Below, piece after piece: positions 42,312 to 50,832 of a stretch of DNA of 64,000 nt. Origin of the DNA: an uncultured Lachnospiraceae bacterium (GTDB taxonomy: Bacteria > Bacillota > Clostridia > Lachnospirales > Lachnospiraceae); contig CAJTVT010000005.1 of the NCBI GenBank assembly GCA_910580015.1, positions 31,317 through 95,316 on the forward strand, given 5' to 3'. The notes beneath the pieces are model-generated. The model did no database searches. It worked only from the letters and a program-made list of their open reading frames with translations, and had not been told where the DNA came from. Made by a program: the position numbers and the translations under genes. Position 1 is the first letter of the stretch; each line of letters starts with the position of its first letter.

Positions 42312-43544
42312 GTGGAAATTACTTATAGAAAAAATCTCAGTAGGAGTTTTATGTGTGTGGAGGAACAGAAATCTATCTTAGAAAAATATGAATTGCAGAT
42401 GTTAATGCGTTGTAAGGTTCCGGGGTTACTGCCGATGGAAATCATCGTAACTGAGCAGGGATATAGATATTTATATGATATCAGCGGAAAGCAGCAGATT
42501 GTAGATTATCTCACTGGTCAAAAGCTTGGATGTGTGTGTTTACAAAACTTACTGTTTTGTTTACAAGGGGTTTGTTCTAGAATACAGGAATATTTGCTTC
42601 GAGAAGATGGAATTTGTCTGGATTTAGAATTTATTTATGTGAATTTGGAGGATGGAAGCTTGCAATTTACCTATTTGCCTTTCTATGAAAAAAACTTGCC
42701 AAGAGCATTTCAAGAGTGTATGGAACAATTGTTGAGGATGATTGATCATAAAGATCAAGAGGCAGTAGAGTTAGGATATCAAGTATATCAACTTTGTATT
42801 CAGGATAATATAAGTATTGGGAATGTGCTTGACAATGTTTTAGGAAAAAAACAGTTCCAAGAAGAACCTCTACAACTGAACCGCGAAAGAGAGCAAGAAG
42901 TGGGAGTAAAATGTGCCAAAAGAGCCCCAGAAGTGGAAGGAACAGAGGAAAATAGTTATTGGCAGACGCGTGAGGAAAAAAAGTTTTGTAACAGCTCAGG
43001 ATTTCAGCAGATTAGTAAGATTCGTGAAATGGTGAAGGAATATTTGTCAAAATGGAAACAAAAATATGGTTGTTTGTGGATAAATAAGAAAGAGAAAACG
43101 AGGAACCCTAAAATTACTCAAATAAAAGAGGATAATCGAAACCATAAAAAAATGATGCAAGAGCAAATGGATGATGGTAGAAAGGATGGAAGTCTGATTC
43201 AGAAGGTTTCTGCTCGTCCTACTGAGATCTTGGAAGTATCAGAAAACAAACCATTGGGAAAGCTGGTATATCAGGGAAGTCGTGGTTGTAATGATATTGA
43301 TGTTGAGGGAGAGTATTTTTTGTTGGGTAAAAATAGCGCTCAGGTAAATGGGGTGATTGACGCGGAAGGGGTAAGTCGTCTTCATGCCAGAATAACCAGA
43401 CAGGAAGAAGGGTATTTCATTGAAGATTTAAATTCTACCAATGGGACTTATGTAAATGATATAGCATTGGAATACCACCAGCTTCAGATATTGAATCTGA
43501 ATGACAGAATTCGTTTTGGAATGGAAGAATATGTGTTTTTATGA
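42312..43544 (+). CDS. FHA-domain protein with DUF6382-like N-terminus
   Basis: A 410-residue cytoplasmic protein. Residues 1-190 resemble DUF6382 (SGKQQIVDYLTGQKLGCVCL; EDGSLQFTYLPFYEKNLPRA), named from memory, a family that often precedes FHA domains. Residues about 200-305 are a basic low-complexity linker. The C-terminal FHA domain (about 315-405) carries SRLHARITRQEEGYFIEDLN and NSTNGTYVND, the phospho-threonine recognition motifs. The GTG start has GAGGGTGGAA upstream. It is the last gene of the pilus locus, so it probably binds a phosphorylated Tad component. No Ser/Thr kinase is encoded in the window. Confidence 0.78.
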   Translation: MEITYRKNLSRSFMCVEEQKSILEKYELQMLMRCKVPGLLPMEIIVTEQGYRYLYDISGKQQIVDYLTGQKLGCVCLQNLLFCLQGVCSRIQEYLLREDGICLDLEFIYVNLEDGSLQFTYLPFYEKNLPRAFQECMEQLLRMIDHKDQEAVELGYQVYQLCIQDNISIGNVLDNVLGKKQFQEEPLQLNREREQEVGVKCAKRAPEVEGTEENSYWQTREEKKFCNSSGFQQISKIREMVKEYLSKWKQKYGCLWINKKEKTRNPKITQIKEDNRNHKKMMQEQMDDGRKDGSLIQKVSARPTEILEVSENKPLGKLVYQGSRGCNDIDVEGEYFLLGKNSAQVNGVIDAEGVSRLHARITRQEEGYFIEDLNSTNGTYVNDIALEYHQLQILNLNDRIRFGMEEYVFL

Positions 43545-43576
43545 TGGGAAAAACTTTTGTCGAATTATGAAGTTAT

Positions 43577-43605
43577 TTGACTTTATCCACAAAACTTTAT
43601 ATACT
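43577..43605 (+). promoter_or_regulatory. sigma-A-type promoter
   Basis: TTGACT at 43577-43582, a 17-base spacer and TATACT at 43600-43605. It lies 31 bases before the flavodoxin-SCP2 gene and marks the end of the Tad transcription unit. Confidence 0.7.
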
Positions 43606-43635
43606 AAGGGTAATGAATAATTTGGAGGCTTTGGT

Positions 43636-44631
43636 ATGAAAGTAAATATTTATTATGGAGGACGGGGACTTTTGGATGATCCTACGTTGTATGTGGTAAA
43701 TAAAATGCAGGAAGTTCTGACAGAACTTCGGGTTGAGGTAGAACGATATAATATCCATGAGCATAAAAGTAGTATCACCACGCTCCCACAGACAATTAAA
43801 GATGTAGATGGGATTATTTTGGCCACTACAGTGGAATGGTTGGGAATTGGTGGATATATGCAGCAGTTTTTAGATGCCTGCTGGTTATATGGGGATAAAG
43901 ATAAAATAGCTTCAACCTACATGCAGCCCATTGTTATGTCTACAACCTATGGAGAACGTGAGGGAGAAATTACGCTTGCGAATGCATGGGAAATATTGGG
44001 AGGTCTTCCATGTAGCGGACTATGTGGTTATGTGGAAGATTTAGTTTCCTTTGAGATGAACCATGATTATACTGTAATTATTGAGAAGAAAGCAGAAAAC
44101 TTGTACCGGACAATTTCGCAAAAGCAAAAAAGTCTTCCAAGTAGTAACCAGGCAGTAAAACAGTCTGTTCTGCGGACACAGCAACTGGAATTGACCCCAC
44201 AGGAGAGTGAGCAGCTCTCTAAATATGTGGCGGATGATGTGTATGTGAAGAAACAGAAAGAAGATATCGAAGAGCTGAGCAGTATGTTTAAGGATTTGCT
44301 TGGGCAAAGCGAAGAAGATGAGGATATGGCATATCTTATGGAATTAGAGGCACATTTTGTACCTCAGGAAGATTTTCATGCGAATTATCTCTTTATGATT
44401 GAGGGAAAGAAGAAACCTATGTCTGTGGAAATTTTTAATGAGGAGCTTCAGATTCATTATGGGCAAAGCAATAAAGAAGTTGATGTGTATACCAAGCTGA
44501 CAATGCCCGTAATGGATAATATTATTCAGGGAAGAATGACATTTCAACGGGCATTTATGACAGGTGAGATGACGGCAAAGGGGAATTTTAAGAGATTGAA
44601 GATGTTAGATCAGGTGTTTATTTTTAATTAA
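43636..44631 (+). CDS. flavodoxin-like / SCP2 fusion protein
   Basis: A 331-residue cytoplasmic protein. Residues 1-160 have a flavodoxin or NADPH-FMN reductase fold: MKVNIYYGGRGLLDDPTLYV, then the phosphate/ring-binding loops TTVEWLGIGGYMQQFLDACW and VMSTTYGEREGEITLANAWE. Residues about 165-230 are a helical linker. Residues about 235-331 look like an SCP2 sterol-carrier domain (YLFMIEGKKKPMSVEIFNEE; QGRMTFQRAFMTGEMTAKGN), whose hydrophobic cavity binds lipids. Fusion of the two is uncommon in my recollection. TTGGAGG precedes the ATG. The HIT gene follows after 15 bases, so they are co-transcribed. The redox substrate is unknown. Confidence 0.75.
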   Translation: MKVNIYYGGRGLLDDPTLYVVNKMQEVLTELRVEVERYNIHEHKSSITTLPQTIKDVDGIILATTVEWLGIGGYMQQFLDACWLYGDKDKIASTYMQPIVMSTTYGEREGEITLANAWEILGGLPCSGLCGYVEDLVSFEMNHDYTVIIEKKAENLYRTISQKQKSLPSSNQAVKQSVLRTQQLELTPQESEQLSKYVADDVYVKKQKEDIEELSSMFKDLLGQSEEDEDMAYLMELEAHFVPQEDFHANYLFMIEGKKKPMSVEIFNEELQIHYGQSNKEVDVYTKLTMPVMDNIIQGRMTFQRAFMTGEMTAKGNFKRLKMLDQVFIFN

Positions 44632-44646
44632 CAGGAGGTATAAGAC

Positions 44647-45063
44647 ATGAGAGATGCAAATTGTATTTTTTGTAAAATTTCGGGAGGAGAAATACCTTCC
44701 AAAACGATTTATGAAGATGAGGAGTTTCGTGTTATTCTGGATATCAGCCCTGCTACCAGAGGTCATGCATTAATTCTCCCCAAGGAACACTATGCCAATC
44801 TTTATGAAATGCCAGAAGATGTGGCAGCGCGTGTGATGAAACTGGCAAAGAGATTGGCAGGACATATGACAGAAGCGCTTCAGTGTGATGGATTTAATAT
44901 TATGCAGAATAATGGGGAAGCCGCTGGTCAGACTGTGTTTCACTTCCATATGCATTTGATTCCAAGGTATGTGGGCGATGGGAATGAGACGAAACTGTGT
45001 TGGAATCATCTGGAACTATCTCAGGAAGAGATGGAAGAGATTTATCAAAAGTTAAAAGTGTAA
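44647..45063 (+). CDS. HIT-family nucleotide hydrolase
   Basis: A 138-residue histidine-triad protein that hydrolyses nucleotide phosphoramidates or dinucleoside polyphosphates in the cytoplasm. The signature is HFHMHLIPRY, with the N-terminal CIFCKISGGEIPSKTIYEDE, where two Cys with downstream His bind zinc in Hint/HIT proteins. The overall length fits HinT-like members. AGGAGGTATAAGAC lies before the ATG. It follows the flavodoxin-SCP2 gene in one unit. The palindromic repeat element begins 36 bases after the stop. Confidence 0.92.
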   Translation: MRDANCIFCKISGGEIPSKTIYEDEEFRVILDISPATRGHALILPKEHYANLYEMPEDVAARVMKLAKRLAGHMTEALQCDGFNIMQNNGEAAGQTVFHFHMHLIPRYVGDGNETKLCWNHLELSQEEMEEIYQKLKV

Positions 45064-45098
45064 ACGGACGATTCTGTAACATTTTGAAGTTATAATTT

Positions 45099-45264
45099 CT
45101 AGTGTACTGACACATTTATAATTAGGCAAACCTACTTGCCTTTTCATCCATCTGCTGCGTTAGATTTTCTAGCTGTAGCCACCGCTACACCGTTGAAAAT
45201 CTGCCTTGCAGAAGAATGAAAATTCTGCGTAGTTTCACCAAATATAAACGTGTCAGTACACTAG
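45099..45264. repeat. palindromic repeat element, copy 2
   Basis: A 166-base relative of the element at 19633-19800. Terminal arms CTAGTGTACTGACAC... (first 28 bases) pair with the last 28 at 24 positions. The core GTTAGATTTTCTAG...GTAGCCACCGCTAC...AAAATCTGCCTTGCAGA is almost identical to copy 1. The arms differ from copy 1 at several places, and the matching base in the opposite arm has changed as well. It fills most of the 392-base gap between the HIT gene and the murG 3' end; the rest (45265-45455) shows no gene that I can support. Confidence 0.8.
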
Positions 45265-45455
45265 TGAGCACGGATGATTCTACATCCTAAAGTGGATATA
45301 TTTTTATAGAACCCAATATTCCCAAATTTGTGAAAGATTTATATCAAAGGAAAAGAACATGATGAAATATATTAATGATATTTGGCATAAATCTTTCACT
45401 AAGTGGGAAGGCAGATGATTGGGATTATTTTTTAATAAATATAGGTAGTTTGGGG

Positions 45456-46526
45456 TTAATCTTTCTTAGTTGCATGATCTATAAGCTGCACCACGGTTTC
45501 CACAGAATTAAGTTGCTGGCTTTTCTCCATAGCGCGGGTATATTCTTTGCGTTCTTTGTATAATTTTGTGATGGTTTCCATCAGAATTACATCATTTAGC
45601 TGTTCTTCTTCAATCACCATACTGAATCCTTGACGTTCAAAAGATCGGGCATTTAAAATTTGGTCTCCTCGGCTGGCATTGGCAGATAAGGGAATCAGAA
45701 TATTGGGTTTTCGTAGTGCGAGCAATTCACAAATGGCATTGGCTCCAGCTCTCGAAATAACAATATCTGAAGCAGCAAAGAGATCACGCAATTCTTGATT
45801 AGCATATTCAAGTTGGGCATAACCAGTAGTGTTGTTTAGAGTGGAATCTAGGTTTCCTTTTCCACAAAGGTGTAATACCTGGTAGGTCTTTAAAAGTTCT
45901 GGAAGCACACTACGGACAAGTTCGTTGATAAACTGAGAGCCACTGCTGCCACCAATAATTAAGATCACAGGCTTGCCTGAAGTAAAATGGCAGTAATTCA
46001 GTCCTTTTTGACGATTACCTGACAGCAGTTCTTGGCGGATAGGGGAGCCAGTGAGAACCGCTTTTTCTGATGGTAGATATTTTAAAGTTTCTGGAAAATT
46101 GCAACATACTTTGTATGCATTGGGAATGGCAAGCTTATTTGCAAGTCCTGGTGTAATATCGGATTCGTGGATAATAGCCGGGATTTTGCGATGCTTTGCG
46201 GCCATCACTACTGGAACAGAGACAAAGCCGCCTTTGGAAAATACCACATCTGGTTTTAATTTTCTTAGTAGTGTGCGTGCCTGAGCATACCCTTTGATCA
46301 CTTTAAAGGGATCTGAGAAATTTTTCCAGTCAAAATAACGGCGCAGTTTGCCAGAGGAAATACCATAATAAGGAATGTGGTATTGCTCTATCAGTCTGCG
46401 TTCAATGCCATCATGAGACCCAATGTAATGTATTTCATATCCAAGTTCTTTTAACCGAGGGAGAAGTGCGATATTTGGTGTGACATGGCCTGCGGTTCCA
46501 CCGCCTGTTAAGACAATTCGTTTCAT
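45456..46526 (-). CDS. murG: UDP-GlcNAc--lipid I glycosyltransferase MurG
   Basis: A 356-residue GT28 glycosyltransferase that adds N-acetylglucosamine to lipid I at the inner face of the membrane, giving lipid II for peptidoglycan. The N-terminal GGGTAGHVTPN loop, the linker KPVILIIGGSSGSQFINE and the C-terminal ISRAGANAICELLALRKPNI motif (UDP-GlcNAc binding) are all present. The frame extends 10 codons further upstream, but GGAGG before the ATG at 46526 and the family start MKRIVLTGGG favour this form. It is alone on the minus strand, away from any mra/mur/fts cluster, so it may be an extra copy. Confidence 0.92.
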   Translation of the reverse strand: MKRIVLTGGGTAGHVTPNIALLPRLKELGYEIHYIGSHDGIERRLIEQYHIPYYGISSGKLRRYFDWKNFSDPFKVIKGYAQARTLLRKLKPDVVFSKGGFVSVPVVMAAKHRKIPAIIHESDITPGLANKLAIPNAYKVCCNFPETLKYLPSEKAVLTGSPIRQELLSGNRQKGLNYCHFTSGKPVILIIGGSSGSQFINELVRSVLPELLKTYQVLHLCGKGNLDSTLNNTTGYAQLEYANQELRDLFAASDIVISRAGANAICELLALRKPNILIPLSANASRGDQILNARSFERQGFSMVIEEEQLNDVILMETITKLYKERKEYTRAMEKSQQLNSVETVVQLIDHATKKD

Positions 46527-46728
46527 GTTTTCCTCCATTCTGTGTGCTTTTGGCACAAACAGGTATCTAGTGGAAGAATGCTATATTCTTTCACGCTGTT
46601 TTCTTTCATTTACTTTTCCTATTAGTATATTTGCACTATCTTTATCTTATACTGTTACAAAAAAATGTCAAGTGCATCCATTGGTCGAAAGTGCACGAAA
46701 CATGCGATGAAAAAAGGAGTCCAGATAC

Positions 46729-46757
46729 TTCACAGAATAGGAAATAATAATTATAAT
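46729..46757 (+). promoter_or_regulatory. sigma-A-type promoter
   Basis: TTCACA at 46729-46734, a 17-base spacer and TATAAT at 46752-46757, 26 bases ahead of the small membrane protein gene at 46783. Confidence 0.65.
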
Positions 46758-46782
46758 AACAGTTAGGAAGGAGGACATGCTT

Positions 46783-47127
46783 ATGGAAAAATGGATAAAC
46801 ATTTTGCAAAACTACGATGGAATCCTGACCGTGGCGGCCGTGTTAGTAATGGGGCTGATTCTGGCATTTTATTTGATAAGGATTTTGAGACAGATAAAAA
46901 GGTTAAATGTAAACCTTGGAAGCATTACTCAGAATATACAAGAGTATTTTGATGTAATTATGCAAGAGGAACCACAGATAATATCAGAAGAGAAAAAGGA
47001 ACCAGAGCCTGTAATGATACAGAGTAAGGAAGAATCTGTTGACAGTGAAAGTCTTGTGGAGCAGGAATTAAGAAAGCAGGAAGAAGAAAAAGTGTTTAAC
47101 GCAGTGCTACAAGAATATTTTTCTTAA
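46783..47127 (+). CDS. small single-pass membrane protein, unknown
   Basis: A 114-residue protein with one membrane helix (ILTVAAVLVMGLILAFYLIR, about residues 14-33) and a long acidic cytoplasmic tail rich in Glu, Ser and Gln (EPEPVMIQSKEESVDSESLV). Near the membrane is a possible amphipathic helix ILRQIKRLNVNLGSITQNIQ. ATG codons are at 46777 and 46783; GGAGG at 46770-46774 is too close to the first and 8 bases from the second. It has its own promoter. I do not recognise a family. The layout (helix plus charged tail) suits a small adaptor or regulator of a membrane process. Confidence 0.55.
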   Translation: MEKWINILQNYDGILTVAAVLVMGLILAFYLIRILRQIKRLNVNLGSITQNIQEYFDVIMQEEPQIISEEKKEPEPVMIQSKEESVDSESLVEQELRKQEEEKVFNAVLQEYFS

Positions 47128-47155
47128 TGTTTATTGTAAGGCTTGCTTTGAAACG

Positions 47156-47184
47156 TTGACGAAATGCGGGAGATTTGCTACACT
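47156..47184 (+). promoter_or_regulatory. sigma-A-type promoter of pgi
   Basis: TTGACG at 47156-47161, a 17-base spacer and TACACT at 47179-47184. The pgi start is about 95 bases downstream, leaving a leader of roughly 90 bases with no riboswitch that I recognise. Confidence 0.6.
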
Positions 47185-47279
47185 TATTTTGTATAGGAAA
47201 ACTTGTTTTACTTAATGAAATACCCAAGGGCACAAAGTTGCCCGATAAGGTAAATATTATGGACAAAGGAGTGGAAATC

Positions 47280-48626
47280 ATGGAAAAAGTAACATTTGAT
47301 TACGGCAAAAGCGCCGATGTTATCAGCCAGGAAGAAGTTTCTTATATGATGAAATTAGCAGAGGATGCAAAACAGCAGCTTATTTCTAAATCAGGTGCAG
47401 GAAACGATTTTTTGGGATGGTTGGATTTGCCGGTGGACTATGACAAAGAGGAGTTTGAACGGATTAAAAAAGCGGCAGCAAAGATACAGGCTGATTCTGA
47501 GGTGTTGGTTGTTATTGGAATTGGAGGGTCTTATTTGGGGGCGAGAGCTGCCATAGAATTTTTAAGGCATGGGTTCTATAACAATTTGCCCAAGCAGACC
47601 CGTAAGACGCCAGAAATTTATTATGCTGGAAATAGCATCAGTGGTACTTATCTCTCAGGTTTGGTAGAAGTTATCGGTGACCGTGATTTCTCTGTTAATA
47701 TTATTTCAAAATCAGGAACAACTACAGAGCCTGCCATTGCTTTTCGAGTATTTAAAGAGATGTTAGAAAAGAAATATGGTAAGGAAGAGGCGGCAAAAAG
47801 AATCTATGCTACTACAGATAAAGCAAAGGGAGCATTGAAGAATCTCGCTACAGAAGAAGGATATGAGACATTTGTTGTTCCAGATGATGTAGGAGGACGT
47901 TTCTCTGTATTAACCGCCGTTGGTTTACTTCCCATTGCTGTCAGTGGTGCGGATATTGACAAGCTGATGGAAGGTGCAGCAGCTGGCCGCCAGTTGGCAT
48001 TGGAAAAGCCTTTTGCCGAGAATGATGCAATGCAGTATGCGGCAATTCGTAATATTTTACTTAGAAAGGGAAAAGCTGTGGAGGTGCTTGCCAATTATGA
48101 GCCAGCCCTTCATTATGTCTCTGAGTGGTGGAAACAGCTCTATGGTGAAAGTGAAGGCAAAGATCAAAAGGGAATATTCCCAGCATCCGTAGATTTAACC
48201 ACAGATTTGCACTCTATGGGACAGTTTATTCAGGATGGAGCGCGGATTATGTTTGAGACAGTGATGAATGTGGAAAAGTCTCGCTGTACTGTTGAACTGA
48301 AAGAAGAGCCAGTTGATCTAGATGGATTAAATTATCTTGCAGGCAAGGACATGGATTTTGTAAATAAGAGTGCAATGAATGGAACAATTCTGGCACATAC
48401 AGATGGAAATGTACCAAATCTGATGGTAAGTATTCCAGAGCAAAATGAGTATTATTTGGGTCAGTTATTCTATTTCTTTGAGTTTGCCTGTGGTGTCAGC
48501 GGTTATATTCTGGGTGTGAATCCGTTTAATCAGCCAGGAGTGGAGAGTTATAAACGCAACATGTTTGCACTGTTGGGCAAGCCTGGTTATGAGGCAGAGA
48601 GAGAAGAATTGTTAAAGAGACTTTAA
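47280..48626 (+). CDS. pgi: glucose-6-phosphate isomerase
   Basis: A 448-residue phosphoglucose isomerase that interconverts glucose-6-phosphate and fructose-6-phosphate in glycolysis. Motifs: VVIGIGGSYLGARAAIEFL for the phosphate site, SKSGTTTEPAIAFRVF, DVGGRFSVLTAVGLLPIAVS (the PGI signature) and the C-terminal NPFNQPGVESYKRNMFALLG, whose lysine acts in ring opening. The length fits the short bacterial type. The frame opens at 47175, but AAAGGAGTGGAAATC precedes the ATG at 47280. It has its own promoter and is followed by a strong terminator that also serves the convergent chemotaxis gene. Confidence 0.96.
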   Translation: MEKVTFDYGKSADVISQEEVSYMMKLAEDAKQQLISKSGAGNDFLGWLDLPVDYDKEEFERIKKAAAKIQADSEVLVVIGIGGSYLGARAAIEFLRHGFYNNLPKQTRKTPEIYYAGNSISGTYLSGLVEVIGDRDFSVNIISKSGTTTEPAIAFRVFKEMLEKKYGKEEAAKRIYATTDKAKGALKNLATEEGYETFVVPDDVGGRFSVLTAVGLLPIAVSGADIDKLMEGAAAGRQLALEKPFAENDAMQYAAIRNILLRKGKAVEVLANYEPALHYVSEWWKQLYGESEGKDQKGIFPASVDLTTDLHSMGQFIQDGARIMFETVMNVEKSRCTVELKEEPVDLDGLNYLAGKDMDFVNKSAMNGTILAHTDGNVPNLMVSIPEQNEYYLGQLFYFFEFACGVSGYILGVNPFNQPGVESYKRNMFALLGKPGYEAEREELLKRL

Positions 48627-48640
48627 GAGGTAAAAGATAA

Positions 48641-48670
48641 GAGCTTCCGAATTTTTCGGAAGCTCTTTTT
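48641..48670. terminator. terminator between pgi and the chemotaxis gene
   Basis: A perfect 10-base stem (GAGCTTCCGA at 48641-48650 with TCGGAAGCTC at 48656-48665) and a five-base loop, followed by TTTTTC on the plus strand and by a T-rich stretch on the minus strand, so it can stop both convergent transcripts. Confidence 0.9.
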
Positions 48671-48785
48671 CTTGTTCTTCTATAATATAGTCTAAATATT
48701 TAGAAGACATTGTATCTGCCTAATTTTATCACCTAAAGGATTAATCATATGTATCATAAATGTTAATTTTACCTGCCAGAAGTTA

Positions 48786-50531
48786 TTACAATTGGAAAAT
48801 ATCTACGTTGGTTTCCAACGTGTATGCAATTTCTTGAAGCCTTGAGGCATGAGAAGAAATCTCTTGCATTACATTGGCCACCTCTATCACAGCAGAAGAA
48901 GTTTCCTCGGTACTTGCAGCGTTTTGTTCTGCAATGGCAGTCAAATTTTGTACCACATCGACAATATTGGTGCGAGCTGTGTTCAATTGACTGGTACGTT
49001 CAGCAATCTCATTGACCCCCATAATGGAGTTGGAAATTCCTCCTTGTACCTGAGAGAATACCGTTCCAGTCTCGCTCACATTTTCACTCTGTTGTGTAAT
49101 AATTTTCTTTACTTCTTCCATAGTCTGAACAGCTTTCTGGGAATCCTCAAGCAACATATAAATAATCTCATCAATCTGCTGTGCGGATTTATTGGATTGA
49201 TCTGCCAGTTTCTGGATTTGACCAGCTACAACAGCAAATCCGCGTCCAGCTTCACCGGCGCGAGCTGCTTCAATGGAAGCATTCAAGGATAACAAATTAG
49301 TCTCTTCCGCAATGGAGGATATCAAACTGGTTGCCTCTTTAATTTTGATTGCGGATTCGTTCGTGGTCAAAGTTTGTTCATATATGACATCTATGGAACT
49401 GATGGCTCGCTGATTGATAGAATCTAGTTCTTGCAGAGTCTGTGTAGCTGTATCACTGGAAGACTTCATAGAATCTGCTGTGCTATGGAGAGAATCCACC
49501 TGGAGAGAGGTATTTTCCATCATAGTTCCCATAAGCATGATATCTTCCGTGGCTTTCTGTGTCTCAGCTGCCTGGCTGGTAGCTCCGCTTGCAATATCAG
49601 ATACAGCGCGTTCCACATTTTGGACTGTTTTGGAAGTCTCGGCAGCGCTTGAGTTAAGTTCCTCAGACGTCCTATACAGAAGAGAACTCTGTTGCTTAAT
49701 CTCGGAAATGACATTTGTCAAAGATTTCTGCAAGGAAATAATAGCACGAGCCATAATTCCTGTCTCATCTTTTTTATTGCTAATTTTCTCCAAACGTTCA
49801 TCTCTTGCAAGATTCATATTTGCAAGGTTTCCTACAATGTCCGTGATCGTCAAGATAGGCCGAATTAATCGAGCAATTACGAAATAGCCAGAGATACCTA
49901 AGGCAACAGCAAGAATTAGACAGTAGATAAAAGCGCTATGTGCAATATCATCTACAGGAGCTAAAAGCTCATCTTCGTCTACATTGAGCGCTAAAATTGT
50001 TTTTCCATTCCCAGACATAGTTCCTGCTACATAATAGGAAACATATTTTGTTCCCTCGCCTATGTCATAGTGCATAATGCCAGGTTCCAGTGTGTCGCCA
50101 GCTTTAATTTGTTCTACCAAACCGGAAACGGCGGGATCTTCCACAGCCTGCCCGATTTTTTCTTTGTCTGGATGATAAAGTATCATACCATCACCCGAAA
50201 TTACATAGAAGTAGCTGGATTCCATTCCGCTTAGACCGACTCCTTCCAGAGTGTTTCTAAGTCGTTCAGGATTTAGAAACATTACAGAAATATTAATGTT
50301 TTGGTCGATGGAACTTCCATAGGCGTTGGTAATATCACTCATACATTCTTTTGTAGTCTTTGTAATATTCTTCCTGACATTGGGGATGATAATATACTGA
50401 CTGAATATAACCGTGAGAATTATGGATCCCAGCAACACAGCAACAACTTTAGACTTTATGGAAAAGAGTATTCCACGTTTGGTTTGAACGGGTTGAGTGT
50501 TTGTTTTTTTTAGTTGTTTTGCTTCTTTCAC
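48786..50531 (-). CDS. methyl-accepting chemotaxis protein with Cache sensor
   Basis: A 581-residue chemoreceptor. Residues about 20-45 are the first membrane helix (VVAVLLGSIILTVIFSQYII); an outside Cache-like domain follows (YFYVISGDGMILYHPDKEKI), then the second helix AFIYCLILAVALGISGYFVI and a HAMP domain (ARLIRPILTITDIVGNLANM). The long signalling hairpin contains the highly conserved tip EETNLLSLNASIEAARAGEA and GRGFAVVAGQIQKLADQSNK. The frame is open to 50603, but the promoter at 50575-50603 lies inside that extension; a GTG at 50531 has AAAGGAG 8 bases upstream and is the true start. It fits a motile cell, with ligand unknown. Confidence 0.9.
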   Translation of the reverse strand: MKEAKQLKKTNTQPVQTKRGILFSIKSKVVAVLLGSIILTVIFSQYIIIPNVRKNITKTTKECMSDITNAYGSSIDQNINISVMFLNPERLRNTLEGVGLSGMESSYFYVISGDGMILYHPDKEKIGQAVEDPAVSGLVEQIKAGDTLEPGIMHYDIGEGTKYVSYYVAGTMSGNGKTILALNVDEDELLAPVDDIAHSAFIYCLILAVALGISGYFVIARLIRPILTITDIVGNLANMNLARDERLEKISNKKDETGIMARAIISLQKSLTNVISEIKQQSSLLYRTSEELNSSAAETSKTVQNVERAVSDIASGATSQAAETQKATEDIMLMGTMMENTSLQVDSLHSTADSMKSSSDTATQTLQELDSINQRAISSIDVIYEQTLTTNESAIKIKEATSLISSIAEETNLLSLNASIEAARAGEAGRGFAVVAGQIQKLADQSNKSAQQIDEIIYMLLEDSQKAVQTMEEVKKIITQQSENVSETGTVFSQVQGGISNSIMGVNEIAERTSQLNTARTNIVDVVQNLTAIAEQNAASTEETSSAVIEVANVMQEISSHASRLQEIAYTLETNVDIFQL

Positions 50532-50574
50532 AAATTTTTCTCCTTTAGGTTTTATTTCTTGGTAATTGAGTTCT

Positions 50575-50603
50575 ATTATAGCAGTTTGTCTAAGTTTTTT
50601 CAA
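50575..50603 (-). promoter_or_regulatory. sigma-A-type promoter of the chemotaxis gene
   Basis: On the minus strand TTGAAA (50603-50598), a 17-base spacer and a consensus TATAAT (50580-50575) lie 44 bases upstream of the GTG at 50531. The elements overlap the longest possible reading frame and so exclude its 5' end from the protein. Confidence 0.75.
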
Positions 50604-50717
50604 TGAAAATAGAGAAAATAGTAGAAATTTACCAACAAAACAGTGCTCAGAGAATGGAAAGGGGTGTGGTAAAAGATAGTATTACTGTGTCAGATAAAAT
50701 TTCCAGCAGGTGTGGCC

Positions 50718-50746
50718 TTGACAAGTTACAGAAGTTTTGCTATATT
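50718..50746 (+). promoter_or_regulatory. sigma-A-type promoter of the SH3/SleB gene
   Basis: A consensus TTGACA at 50718-50723, a 17-base spacer and TATATT at 50741-50746, about 87 bases before the ATG of the secreted hydrolase. Confidence 0.75.
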
Positions 50747-50832
50747 GTAATAAATTCGTAATAAATTTAACAATTTTGAAGAAAATAACATATACAAATT
50801 TAAAATGTTATGTTTAATTCCAGGAGGTCAAT

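Noticed and set aside
45356..45420. A 19-codon frame after an AAAGGA site near the second palindromic element.
   Set aside because: Too short, with no family pattern.
49414..49887. A 157-codon plus-strand frame.
   Set aside because: Antisense to the conserved signalling hairpin of the chemotaxis receptor.
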